Source: Armatimonadota bacterium
Lineage (GTDB): Bacteria; Armatimonadota; Chthonomonadetes; Chthonomonadales; Chthonomonadaceae
DNA: 64,000 nt
Direction of reading: 5' to 3'
Assembly (NCBI GenBank): GCA_028871815.1
Contig: JAGWMJ010000003.1
Coordinates: forward strand, 62,001-126,000
Shown piece by piece: positions 54,560-63,007 of this stretch. Every line of letters begins with the position of its first letter. The first letter of the stretch is position 1. A program made the position numbers and the translations under genes. The notes beneath the pieces are model-generated. The model ran no database searches and was not told the DNA's origin. It saw only the letters and a list, made by a program, of their open reading frames with translations.

Positions 54560-55675
54560 CTACAACGGCGAGCGCTCACCGCGTTTCAGCAGTACACAGA
54601 AGAGGGGCGCCCCTACGAATGATGTGATCACACCGATCTGAAGCTCGTGAAGAAACACGCGTGAAAGCCAATCGGCCAACACCAGCATCGTGGCGCCGCC
54701 GACAGCGGACAGAGGAATCAGCCTTCGATGATCTGGTCCGGATATCTTGCGGCAAATATGTGGTACCACCAGGCCGACGAATGCGATTATTCCGGCCGCC
54801 GATACCGCCGCAGCAGTACAAACCGCGCCAGCGACAGCAATACGCCGCTTTAAGCGCTCCACGTTTACGCCCAGATGCAGGGCGGCTTCCTCACCAACCG
54901 CCAGGAGGTTTAACTCCCTCGCGCTGGCGTACAGCGCCAGTCCGCCAAGGATCCCGATCGGCGCCAATATCGCAACCACGCGCCAATCGACAAACTGCAG
55001 CGAACCGAACAACTGCGACATCACGTCGGCGCCACGACCGGAGTCACCGGCTCGTTGCGCCAGCGTTACCATCAGCGGAACAAACGACCAGAGAAACGTA
55101 CCAACAACCACACCAGCAAGAAGGAAGCTGTGTACCGCAATGCGCCCGCCAACCGAGGCAAAGCGGTAGACCAACATCATGGCCGCGATTCCCGCTGCAA
55201 ACGCAGCAACGGGCTGCGCAAGGCCCGCGAACAGCCCCGTACCACCGAGCAGAATAACGACCATGGAACCGACTGCGCTGCCCGAAGAGACACCTACCAT
55301 GTACGGATCAGCGAGCGGGTTCCGCAGTAAGCTCTGAAACGCAACTCCAGCCATGGCCAGCAGCGCTCCGACCAGGGCGCCGCCCAGAGCACGCGGCATT
55401 CGCAACTGCCAAACGATGGCGTCCGCCGCAGCCGTGCTGCCGTGCAGCCGTGGCACAGCCGCACCGACGAAAGGCAGGTGACGCGCAACGGTTTGAAGCA
55501 CCACTACCGGTGTAATCAACCTCGCAGCGGCAGGATCGCCCATGCCGACATCCAGTAGGACGGATGTACCGAGAAGCACGCATGCTCCGGCGCCAAGCCA
55601 GTACCATCGGAACCGGCGGCTGCCACGCAGGTCAGTCGGGTATTCTTCTCCGTCTCTAGCGCTTGGGAACGACAT
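54560..55675 (-). CDS. FecCD/BtuC-type ABC transporter permease
   Basis: Inner-membrane permease of 371 residues with about ten hydrophobic helices. RMPRALGGALVGALLAMAGV, RNPLADPYMVGVSSGSAVGS and FVGLVVPHICRKISGPDHR are family signatures, the last being the ATPase-coupling loop. Substrates of the family are cobalamin, haem or ferric siderophores. ATG 55675 has AGGG seven bases upstream and overlaps the end of the binding-protein gene by 20 bp. No matching BtuD/FecE ATPase gene is present nearby. Confidence 0.92.
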   Translation of the reverse strand: MSFPSARDGEEYPTDLRGSRRFRWYWLGAGACVLLGTSVLLDVGMGDPAAARLITPVVVLQTVARHLPFVGAAVPRLHGSTAAADAIVWQLRMPRALGGALVGALLAMAGVAFQSLLRNPLADPYMVGVSSGSAVGSMVVILLGGTGLFAGLAQPVAAFAAGIAAMMLVYRFASVGGRIAVHSFLLAGVVVGTFLWSFVPLMVTLAQRAGDSGRGADVMSQLFGSLQFVDWRVVAILAPIGILGGLALYASARELNLLAVGEEAALHLGVNVERLKRRIAVAGAVCTAAAVSAAGIIAFVGLVVPHICRKISGPDHRRLIPLSAVGGATMLVLADWLSRVFLHELQIGVITSFVGAPLFCVLLKRGERSPL

Positions 55676-56684
55676 TCGGCGACCCTGCAAACGCGCGAGT
55701 GTTAAACAGACGCGGATGAAGATACTCGGCGAGCTGCAATGCGGCACGCGCCAGGCGGGGTCCCGGTCGCTCGAGCGTTTCCGGATCGGATGGCGCAAAG
55801 AACCTTTTAAATCGAATCGCCGGCACGACGTTCCAGCCCGGCAGTCGCATTAGGCTTGCCTGCAGATCGGGCGAGCAGATGATGTCATCCGGTCGAGCCG
55901 CGATAACCTCCTCTGAGGAGATGATGCCGCCACTCGCGGCGGAGTGCGCGATGTTGGCGCCTCCGGCAATTCGTACGACGTCGTCAATGAACGATCCGGA
56001 CCCGGTTGTGTAAACCGGGTTGGCTCCATAAGCGATAAGCACCTTAGGATGTGACTTTGCCCGAGCTGTACGGTCTGAAAGACGCTTGAATGCCCCGCGC
56101 ATGCTCGCAACAATCGCCCCAGCTTTGGCGGATGCACCGCAGGCGGTACCGATCATCTGAATGGCGCGATAAACGCCGCGGATCGTTCGTGGATTCACGA
56201 CCAATGTGGGGATGTCAAGCCTGCGCAAAGCGGTTATGGTAGGGCCGTTGATACTCTGCACGGCAACCACAAGGTCGGCGTTGCGCGCCAAAACCGCCTC
56301 TTCTCGAATTGGGTAACCGCCAACTTTGGGTACCTGACGCGCCGCCGCCGGATAGTCACATGCCGTCGTATCGCCTACCACACTGCGGCCAACCCCCAGG
56401 TCAAACAGAATCTCGGTATTGCTCGGCGCCAGCGATACAATGCGGGCCGGCTTGGCGCTCAGCGTTATGCGTGCGCCGGTGTCATCAACAATCGTACGTG
56501 GCCACACTCCGTGCGCCACAGAAATGGACGAAACGGCGTGACGCCCTCCGGCGCATCCGCTGCACAGCATAGGTAGCATCACAGCGGCTGTTACAAGCGT
56601 GAGAGGTCGTACAAAGCTCCTGAGGAAGCGCAGGGTAACGGTATTGAAAGTGGTAACTCCATCGACCAAAGTCGGCCAGTTCAA
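55656..56684 (-). CDS. Cobalamin/iron-chelate ABC transporter binding lipoprotein, BtuF-like
   Basis: Substrate-binding protein of 342 residues. A hydrophobic segment (TLVTAAVMLPMLCSGC) ends in a lipobox CSGC near residue 44. ARIVSLAPSNTEILFDLGVG and ACDYPAAARQVPKVGGYP match BtuF-like cobalamin-binding proteins, as does the C-terminal FFAPSDPETLERPGPRLARA. The start TTG 56684 overlaps the rluB stop (TTGA). Coupled to the permease gene. Cobalamin is the likeliest ligand, but no B12 riboswitch was seen upstream. Confidence 0.87.
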   Translation of the reverse strand: MNWPTLVDGVTTFNTVTLRFLRSFVRPLTLVTAAVMLPMLCSGCAGGRHAVSSISVAHGVWPRTIVDDTGARITLSAKPARIVSLAPSNTEILFDLGVGRSVVGDTTACDYPAAARQVPKVGGYPIREEAVLARNADLVVAVQSINGPTITALRRLDIPTLVVNPRTIRGVYRAIQMIGTACGASAKAGAIVASMRGAFKRLSDRTARAKSHPKVLIAYGANPVYTTGSGSFIDDVVRIAGGANIAHSAASGGIISSEEVIAARPDDIICSPDLQASLMRLPGWNVVPAIRFKRFFAPSDPETLERPGPRLARAALQLAEYLHPRLFNTRAFAGSPNVVPKR

Positions 56685-57448
56685 ACCGCGGGTGCGGTGG
56701 TGCGCAGCGCCAATGCGCGCAGCTGTTCAACCTCGCCGCGCGTCATTTCGCGCCACCGACCGCGTGGTAGACGTCCCAGCTTCAGTGGGCCAATTGCAAC
56801 ACGACACAGCGCGGTCACCGGGTGTCCAACGGCCTCAAGCATCCGCCGCACCTGACGGTTACGGCCTTCAAACACCGTAATCTCCAATGCGTCAGCGTCC
56901 GGCACGGTCAGCGCCGGCAATCGGCGCACATGGCTCGGTTGCGTTTTACCGTCCTCCAAATCGACGCCGGAACGCAAAACGTCCAGCGTTTCAGGTTGCA
57001 ATATGCCCTTGACGCGTGCCCGATAAACACGGGGAACGTGGTGGCGTGGATGCATCATGAGATTTGCGAACGCGCCGTCGTTCGTTAAGAGTAACAGTCC
57101 ACTGGTTTCTCGATCCAGCCGCCCAACCGGGTAGAGTCGACCCATATCCGACGGCGCGAGGTCCAACACGGTCTTTGATGCATAACGGTCGCTGGTGGTA
57201 CTGGTAACGCCGGTAGGCTTATGCAGAACCAGGTACCGATGTAGCTCACTTAACAGGGATACGGATTTACCATCCAGTGTAATCCTGTCGCGCGTGGGAT
57301 CCACTTTCACGCCTAACTCCAGACGGTTGTTACCGTTTACCGCTACCCGCCCGCTGGCGATCAGCAGTTCGCTGGCCCGTAGTGACGCCACTCCGGCGCG
57401 CGCGAGAAGCTTGTGAAGACGTTCTGGTTCTGCGCTTGACCGGGGCAT
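56681..57448 (-). CDS. rluB: 23S rRNA pseudouridine synthase, RluB family
   Basis: Converts a specific uridine of 23S rRNA to pseudouridine; 255 residues. An N-terminal S4 RNA-binding domain (ERLHKLLARAGVASLRASE, GRVAVNG) precedes the catalytic domain with the active Asp in GRLDRETSGLLLLTNDG and the late FEGRNRQVRRMLEAVGHPV. RluB, RluE and RsuA are alike, so the target base is not certain. ATG 57448 is needed for the S4 domain, so it overlaps the preceding carboxypeptidase gene by 119 bp, which is unusual; no Shine-Dalgarno site is seen. Confidence 0.9.
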   Translation of the reverse strand: MPRSSAEPERLHKLLARAGVASLRASELLIASGRVAVNGNNRLELGVKVDPTRDRITLDGKSVSLLSELHRYLVLHKPTGVTSTTSDRYASKTVLDLAPSDMGRLYPVGRLDRETSGLLLLTNDGAFANLMMHPRHHVPRVYRARVKGILQPETLDVLRSGVDLEDGKTQPSHVRRLPALTVPDADALEITVFEGRNRQVRRMLEAVGHPVTALCRVAIGPLKLGRLPRGRWREMTRGEVEQLRALALRTTAPAV

Positions 57449-58655
57449 TGCGTAAGGATACCAGAAGCAGGAGCAGCAGGATGGAACAGATCCAAAAGCC
57501 ACCGAATGCCGCCGTATTCTGGCGCGCTGCCGCGTGCGGCACGGGACGTTCTACCACCAGCGGAGTACTACACACAGGCTGACCGTCGAGCAGTACGGTA
57601 TCTTCACCGGCAATACCATGCATCGCCACCGGCGCCTGAAGCGCATGGATACTGCTCTGGACACGTACACGCGGGGTCGTTCCGCGCAGCACGTCGTAGT
57701 GGAGGTCGGCCAGCGTCTCAACCGACACGTGTGAGACGGTGCCGCCCGATACATGACATCGCCCAACCATGGTGCCGGCCCTTTCCGCGATCTTTGGCGT
57801 AAAGGCGCCGAAACCGTAGTTCATGAGCTCAGTCGTCTCGTTCAGATAGTTGGGGCTGTGGAGGACCACGGAGATGAGATGCAGTCCGTCGCGAACGGCG
57901 GAACCTACGAAGCAGTGCCCAGCCGGTACGGTCCAGCCGGTCTTTACGCCGTCGGCGCCGGGATAATCTGCGAGGAAGTGGTCATGCGTGCGAATTGCCT
58001 CATCCTTCACATCGATCGATCGCTGAATGTCGATGAGCCTTGTCCGGAATACGGCGGCCAGGCGGGGATCGGTAAGCGCCACACGGGCGAGGGTCGCCAG
58101 ATCGCGCGCCGATGTAAAGTGCCCTGGCGCGGTTAGCCCATGGCAATTGGCATAGTGAGTATTCGTCAAGCCCAGTGCGCGGGCGCGCTTGTTCATCAGC
58201 TGTACAAAAGCAGCCTCGCTGCCTGAGGTTGCCTCTGCTGCCGCCACACATCCGTCGTTTGCCGAGCGCAAGATCATGGCATAGAGCAGATCATGCGCGG
58301 TCAGGCGCTCGCCGGTCTTCAGGTGGAGGGAGCTTTCGCCCACGGAGGCGGCATATTTGCTTACCGTGATCAACTGCTCCGGTGGCACGCGCTCGCAAAA
58401 CAACATGGCTGTCATAATCTTGGTGGTACTGGCCATCGGAAGACGGTCATCGGCGTTGTGCGCGTAGAGCACCTGCCCGGTGTCACCGTCAACAAGAATG
58501 GCGCTCGTGGCTTGAATAACCGGGACAACAGGTAGGCGCGTTTGTCTCAGCGCCAGGGCGGGCGACGCCAAACTTAATCCAGCCAGCGCGCACCCCATAA
58601 GTCGTACGAAGAAGGTCAGTGCGCTCCGGGCCCTACCGCGCGTGGCGCCGCTCAA
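57330..58655 (-). CDS. D-alanyl-D-alanine carboxypeptidase (PBP5/DacA type)
   Basis: Serine peptidase that trims peptidoglycan stem peptides in the periplasm, about 441 residues. Active-site motifs SxxK (ASTTKIMTAML), SxN (LRSANDGCVAA) and KTG (GVKTGWTVPAG) are intact. The N-terminal RARSALTFFVRLMGCALAG is a signal peptide. The C-terminus has a membrane anchor (FWICSILLLLLLVSL) and a basic tail that overlaps the rluB start. Start uncertain: TTG 58655 gives a good signal peptide; ATG 58598 lacks positive charges. It is divergent from rpsU. Confidence 0.88.
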   Translation of the reverse strand: MSGATRGRARSALTFFVRLMGCALAGLSLASPALALRQTRLPVVPVIQATSAILVDGDTGQVLYAHNADDRLPMASTTKIMTAMLFCERVPPEQLITVSKYAASVGESSLHLKTGERLTAHDLLYAMILRSANDGCVAAAEATSGSEAAFVQLMNKRARALGLTNTHYANCHGLTAPGHFTSARDLATLARVALTDPRLAAVFRTRLIDIQRSIDVKDEAIRTHDHFLADYPGADGVKTGWTVPAGHCFVGSAVRDGLHLISVVLHSPNYLNETTELMNYGFGAFTPKIAERAGTMVGRCHVSGGTVSHVSVETLADLHYDVLRGTTPRVRVQSSIHALQAPVAMHGIAGEDTVLLDGQPVCSTPLVVERPVPHAAARQNTAAFGGFWICSILLLLLLVSLRNAPVKRRTRTSSQASRARRSGVTTGQRTADRQRAGSGKR

Positions 58656-58660
58656 CCTCT

Positions 58661-58701
58661 CGGAAAAAAGCACCTTTTTTGTCGCGCGAATCGAGTATAA
58701 T
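58661..58701 (+). promoter_or_regulatory. Promoter region of rpsU
   Basis: A consensus TATAAT lies at 58696-58701, 64 bases before the rpsU start. Upstream, AAAAAAG (58664-58670) and CTTTTTT (58674-58680) form a short A/T-rich inverted repeat around CAC, overlapping where a -35 or UP element would be. No consensus -35 is found at 17 bp. On the minus strand the same block precedes the carboxypeptidase gene. Confidence 0.45.
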
Positions 58702-58764
58702 GACCCGGTCAAGGCTGTCGCCGCGATATATCGATTTGTGCGGCCTGGGAATGGGAGATGCTCT

Positions 58765-58971
58765 TTGGCACAGGTTATTGTTAAGCCGGGTGAAGGTATT
58801 GACATGGTTTTGCGCCGCTTCAAGAAGCAGACGATGGAGAGCGGCATTTTGAAAGAAGCCCGTGCGCACGAGCGCTACGAGAAGCCGAGTGAGCGGCGCC
58901 GACGCGAAGAGGCCGCTCGACAGCGCAAGTTGGCCAAGGCACGACGCATCGAGAACCGCGACGTTCGCTAG
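58765..58971 (+). CDS. rpsU: Ribosomal protein S21
   Basis: Small-subunit ribosomal protein of 68 residues involved in translation initiation near the 3' end of 16S rRNA. The protein starts AQVIVKPGEGIDMVLRRFKK after a TTG start and is rich in basic residues, ending in RRREEAARQRKLAKARRIEN. Longer in-frame starts exist upstream but would extend the protein by 41 residues outside the family, and GGGAG about eight bases before TTG 58765 supports this start. It is monocistronic and convergent with the LCP gene. Confidence 0.95.
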   Translation: MAQVIVKPGEGIDMVLRRFKKQTMESGILKEARAHERYEKPSERRRREEAARQRKLAKARRIENRDVR

Positions 58972-59027
58972 TTCCGGTTGAGGGCGGACGTCCGGCACTG
59001 CATCGCCCGCTGGCCGATCTGCCTCAT

Positions 59028-60500
59028 CTAGGGTGGTGGTTGAGTTGGCGGCGTTTTACCACTGCCGGAACCGGTACCACCGGCCTGCGTTCCAGAGTTA
59101 CCGCCTTGCGTGCCGGATCCTCCGTCCGGCGAACCGCCGTGACCGCTGCCCGCTCCACCCGCCGCGGTCCCGCCCAAAGCGCCGCCGCCGGACGGAGCGC
59201 TTGGCACCGGTGAAGTCGATGGGCTCATCGGCGGTGCGGCTCCGGGCGGCAGGACCGCCGGTTCATCCACACTCACCGGCGGAGTGAGTTCGGAACTTCC
59301 GCCAGTAACCGCAGCTGCCGAGCGCCGTCGCCAGGGCCGACTTGCGATCGTCCGTCTACGCACGCCCGTGTACCGCACCATGCGCATGTCGGGTACATCC
59401 ACGTTCACGGGCGCGTCTGGATTGTTGTTAAAGAACACGCGCCGTATCATCGCCTCACTTTGCGGGACTTGCGTATAGACGTAACTCGGGCCTTCGGTGG
59501 AGGGCAGCGTGTCGAATTCAACCGAGGTATGTGGCACCTGCCGAGCAAAGTTGACCAGCGTTAGCAACTGGTCGTCGGTCATATCCGTTTGAATGTTGTT
59601 GGTCACGGCGTCCAAAACATCGGGCAGTGAGGCCCAGATCGCCGGGTCCTTCGCCTTCTGCCGCATCGCGGCGAGAAACTCATGCTGGCGGTCCAGCCGC
59701 ATCAGGTCGCTGTCTGAGTGGCGGATGCGTACGAAACCCATCGCCTGGTAACCATTCAGATGCTGGAACCCGGGCGATAGGTGCACGTGCAGGTTCGCCC
59801 AGTTGTCATCGTAATTTAGAGGTTTGTTCACCAGCAGCGATACGCCGCCCATCGAGTTGACGATCTTCTGGAAGCCCTCAAAGCTCATGCTGATGTACCG
59901 GTCGGTACTGATGCCGAATACGCGCTGTACAGTCGCTTCTGTCAGCTGAGGACCGCCGAATGCATGAGCGGCATTGATCTTGCAGATACCATGTCCCGGT
60001 ATCTCGACGGCTGTGTCGCGAGGGATGCTGACCACCGTGATGGTGTTGTTGAGGAAATCCACGTGGGCGATCATCAGCGCATCCGTACGTGCCGGGGAAT
60101 TCAGGATAGGTACGGGAACGCCGTTCTCGTAATCGTGGTCACAACCCATCAGGGCAATGTTCACCGCCGTCTGGCCAGGGAAAAAGTTGTCTGGCGTGTA
60201 GTTCGCCCCTACGCCATGCAAGAGTGAGGTTACCGGATGGCTGAGGCCCGTAAGAACGACGTTGCGAAATATGCGGTTCCGCCACATTCGGCCGGCAAAT
60301 GCCCCAACTCCTGCAATCAGCACAAGGGACGTAACGGCCGTCATGCGACGTACAAGCACCCAGCCTCTGCGCGGCGCCTTCCGAGCGGCAGGCGCATTGC
60401 CGGCTTGTGCAGCCTTTGCCCGCCGGGCTCGCACCTGTGCGTCGGTCAGCCGTCGCGCCCCAACGCCCTTTGTGGAACCACCCGTTTCGTTGTCAGACAA
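59028..60500 (-). CDS. LytR-CpsA-Psr (LCP) family cell-wall ligase
   Basis: Membrane-anchored phosphotransferase that attaches polymers to peptidoglycan, 490 residues. After a basic cytoplasmic N-terminus, one helix (MTAVTSLVLIAGVGAFAG, about 53-70) precedes the LCP domain: PARTDALMIAHVD, VVSIPRDTAVEIPGHG, KINAAHAFGG and GFVRIRHSDSDLMRLDRQ carry the conserved Arg and Asp. The last 100 residues are a Gly/Ser/Pro-rich low-complexity tail (GGTGSGSGKTPPTQPPP at the end). TTG 60500 is preceded by GAGGAA. It is convergent with rpsU and divergent from the next gene. Confidence 0.93.
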   Translation of the reverse strand: MSDNETGGSTKGVGARRLTDAQVRARRAKAAQAGNAPAARKAPRRGWVLVRRMTAVTSLVLIAGVGAFAGRMWRNRIFRNVVLTGLSHPVTSLLHGVGANYTPDNFFPGQTAVNIALMGCDHDYENGVPVPILNSPARTDALMIAHVDFLNNTITVVSIPRDTAVEIPGHGICKINAAHAFGGPQLTEATVQRVFGISTDRYISMSFEGFQKIVNSMGGVSLLVNKPLNYDDNWANLHVHLSPGFQHLNGYQAMGFVRIRHSDSDLMRLDRQHEFLAAMRQKAKDPAIWASLPDVLDAVTNNIQTDMTDDQLLTLVNFARQVPHTSVEFDTLPSTEGPSYVYTQVPQSEAMIRRVFFNNNPDAPVNVDVPDMRMVRYTGVRRRTIASRPWRRRSAAAVTGGSSELTPPVSVDEPAVLPPGAAPPMSPSTSPVPSAPSGGGALGGTAAGGAGSGHGGSPDGGSGTQGGNSGTQAGGTGSGSGKTPPTQPPP

Positions 60501-60657
60501 ATCACGTTCCTCACCGGGATCCGCGGAGATAAACGCGGATTACCACCGAATCGTCACCACAGGATAATATACTACCCGCGCCGCGCGTCTGGCGCACTCA
60601 GCATATGCCCACGTGCCGTCTGCCTTACATCGGCCCGCCGGCGGATCGATAAAACGA
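60501..60657. promoter_or_regulatory. Divergent promoter spacer
   Basis: 157 bp between the LCP gene (minus) and a secreted-protein gene (plus). TATACT at 60568-60573 could be a plus-strand -10; the same A/T block reads TATATT on the minus strand. No good -35 is seen on either side. Confidence 0.3.
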
Positions 60658-61922
60658 TGTTGATCACAACAGCAGCCCTGCTTCTTTCGCTAACGAATGC
60701 GTCCAGCGCAGCTCCGCCAAACCCATGGCCGCCGCGCCGATTTTCCATCTCGGCCTGGTGCGCGCCACCAGTTGCCTATACCAACCTCACGACATACCAG
60801 GCTATGGAGCATGCCGGGCTCACACTGGTAATGCCACCGCTTGGCCAAGCTCCTACCGTGACAGAAAACCTGCACATTCTGGATCTCTGCCGAGCGTGCC
60901 ACATGCAAGCCATCATCGCCGACGCGCGAATGCCTGCCGGCATGTCTTCAGCCGGCGCGACGGCAGCCGTAGCGAGTATCGCAAAGGATTACGCGCATCA
61001 GCCCGCGCTCCTCGGTTACTTCCTGGCCGACGAACCCGGCGCAGACGCTTTTGCCAACGAAGGATCGGTGATTGCGGCGTTTCGTAGAGCGGATCCTTCA
61101 CACATTGTGTACGTCAATCTCTTTCCAAACTACGCCACCACTAATCTGCAACGGCCACAGAGTCAACTGCAGACTAACACGTACCACGGTTACGTCACGA
61201 AGTTCGCAGCGGAGGCGCGTCCGTGGTTGATCTCGTGGGACTACTATACGCTGCTCATCTCGCACGATCGGAACGGCTTCTTTTCAAACCTTGCCGAATG
61301 CCGGACGGATGCCGCCGCCGCCGGTTTGCCATTCTGGCAGATTGTACTCTCTACCCAGATATTGAGTTATCGGTCTCCCACGCTAGCGGAGTTACGGTTC
61401 CAGGCACTGCAAACGCTGGCATACGGCGCGCACGGGCTCCTCTGGTTCACCTGGTGGCCGCCGGATTCCCAGGGCCTCAAGAGCAGCCACGACGTGGTGG
61501 ACGCAACCGGAAAGCCGGCAGCGCTCTTCGGCGACATCTCGACCGTGGATGCCGAGACGTCAGAAATCGCGCGATGGCTTTATACTGCTCTGTCGCTCCA
61601 GGTCTATCAGACCGGCGATATCCCGGCCGGCGGCAATCCGCAACCACCGGATGCGATGGCATTCACAACTTCAAAAACCAACTGGACAATCGGAGTATTT
61701 CGTGGTGGTGATGGGTTTGTGTATGTGCTCGCAGCAAATCGCGACTATACAGCCCCAGCCACCATGGATCTGTCTCTGGAATCCAACGGTGACCCGGTTC
61801 AGATGCTGGATCTGCACAACGATCGATGGGTTTCCGCTGCCGGAAAGCCCGATGATAACAACAACATGGTTGTGCCGATAACGGCTGGTCCGGGCGACGC
61901 GGTACTGCTTCGGTGGCAATAA
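60658..61922 (+). CDS. Secreted TIM-barrel protein, glycosidase-like
   Basis: Exported protein of 421 residues. The signal peptide is TAALLLSLTNASSAA. The body reads as a TIM barrel: FLADEPGADAFANEG, VNLFPNYATTN, AEARPWLISWDYYTLL, GLPFWQIVLSTQI and GAHGLLWFTWWPP, with the Glu of ADEPG as a candidate acid. A small beta-rich domain ends the protein (DGFVYVLAANRDYTAPATMD). It fits secreted glycoside hydrolases of the GH42/GH-A-like type common in Armatimonadota, but no family is certain. ATG 60658 was chosen because the signal peptide starts there; the open frame runs further upstream through the LCP gene. Confidence 0.65.
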
Positions 61923-61932
61923 CCGCGACGTA

Positions 61933-62850
61933 CTATCGAGCCATATTCCGCAAGACAAACCAGAGGTTCGCCGGACGTTCGGCCATGCGGCGCATAAAGT
62001 ACGGGTACCAGTGAGTGCCGAATGGCACGTAGACGCGCATGCGATATCCTTCGGCAACCAGTGCAGTCTGCAGATCACGCCGAATGCCATAGAGCATCTG
62101 GAATTCGTATGCCTCCGGCTTGATGCTATGCTCGGCGGCGTAGCGTTGAACCCCGGCGATCATCGCCGGATCATGCGTGGCGAATCCGTGGTACAAGCCG
62201 GAATCGAGTAGCATGCCGGCCAGACGAAGATAATTCGCGTCAACTTCGTGTTTGTGCCGAAAGGCAACAGTAGCTTGCTCCTTGTAGGCGCCTTTGCACA
62301 AGCGTACCCGCACACCGGCCTTGAGCAGGGCTTTGACATCCTCCTCGCTTCGGTAAAGATACGCTTGAATCACCACGCCCACATTGTGCTGCGCCGGTGT
62401 ACCATTCCACATCGCCATGCACGTATCGAGGGTGCGCTGCGTGTGGGAGCTGTCCTCCATGTCGATTCTTACAAAACCGTCGGAACCTGCAGCCGTGAGG
62501 ATCCGACCGAGGGTTGCGCGGCACAACTGTTCATCAAAATCGAGGCCGAGCGCCGTCAGCTTCACCGAGATATTCGCGTCCAATTGCTCGCGGCGAATGT
62601 GCTGCAGCATCTGAAGGGCTACGCACTCCGCCGCCTCAACCTCGCCGGCATCGGCTACACTTTCGCCTAGAAAATCGAGCGACACCGCAATCTTCTGTGC
62701 GTTCAGCTGTCGGATCGGCTCAGTAGCTTCCTCAAGCGAGTCGCCCGCCACGAAACGCCGGGCAAGGCGCCTGGAAAGCCTGTTGTTCCGTGCGTACACT
62801 TCCAACCAGTGCGAGCCGGCAAGCTGAAGCAAAAGCGTGCGTACGACCAA
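61933..62850 (-). CDS. Proline dehydrogenase
   Basis: FAD-dependent first enzyme of proline breakdown, 305 residues, a short monofunctional form like Thermus PRODH. TIM-barrel motifs: ANISVKLTALGLDFD, FVRIDMEDSSHTQRT, VGVVIQAYLYRS, RVRLCKGAYKEQ and YEFQMLYGIRRDL; the final VPFGTHWYPYFMRRMAERP holds the substrate Arg pair. No P5C dehydrogenase gene is near. It is convergent with the preceding gene, 10 bp away. Confidence 0.94.
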   Translation of the reverse strand: MVVRTLLLQLAGSHWLEVYARNNRLSRRLARRFVAGDSLEEATEPIRQLNAQKIAVSLDFLGESVADAGEVEAAECVALQMLQHIRREQLDANISVKLTALGLDFDEQLCRATLGRILTAAGSDGFVRIDMEDSSHTQRTLDTCMAMWNGTPAQHNVGVVIQAYLYRSEEDVKALLKAGVRVRLCKGAYKEQATVAFRHKHEVDANYLRLAGMLLDSGLYHGFATHDPAMIAGVQRYAAEHSIKPEAYEFQMLYGIRRDLQTALVAEGYRMRVYVPFGTHWYPYFMRRMAERPANLWFVLRNMAR

Positions 62851-63007
62851 CGGAGTGTGCTCCCGAGCGTTGATTGGCAGGTGCGTGCCCGTGCGGGGCC
62901 GAGTCCAGTTATATCATAGACTCTGGGCATGGCGATTTGCGCCCGTATGCCGGTCCGCTGGCGTAACGCAGCTCGATATACCATTCTAAATCGACTACGG
63001 AGATGGC

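Noticed and set aside
56685-58660. Cobalamin riboswitch for the BtuF/BtuC genes
   Set aside because: The region upstream of btuF is fully coding; no B12-box-like sequence was noticed.
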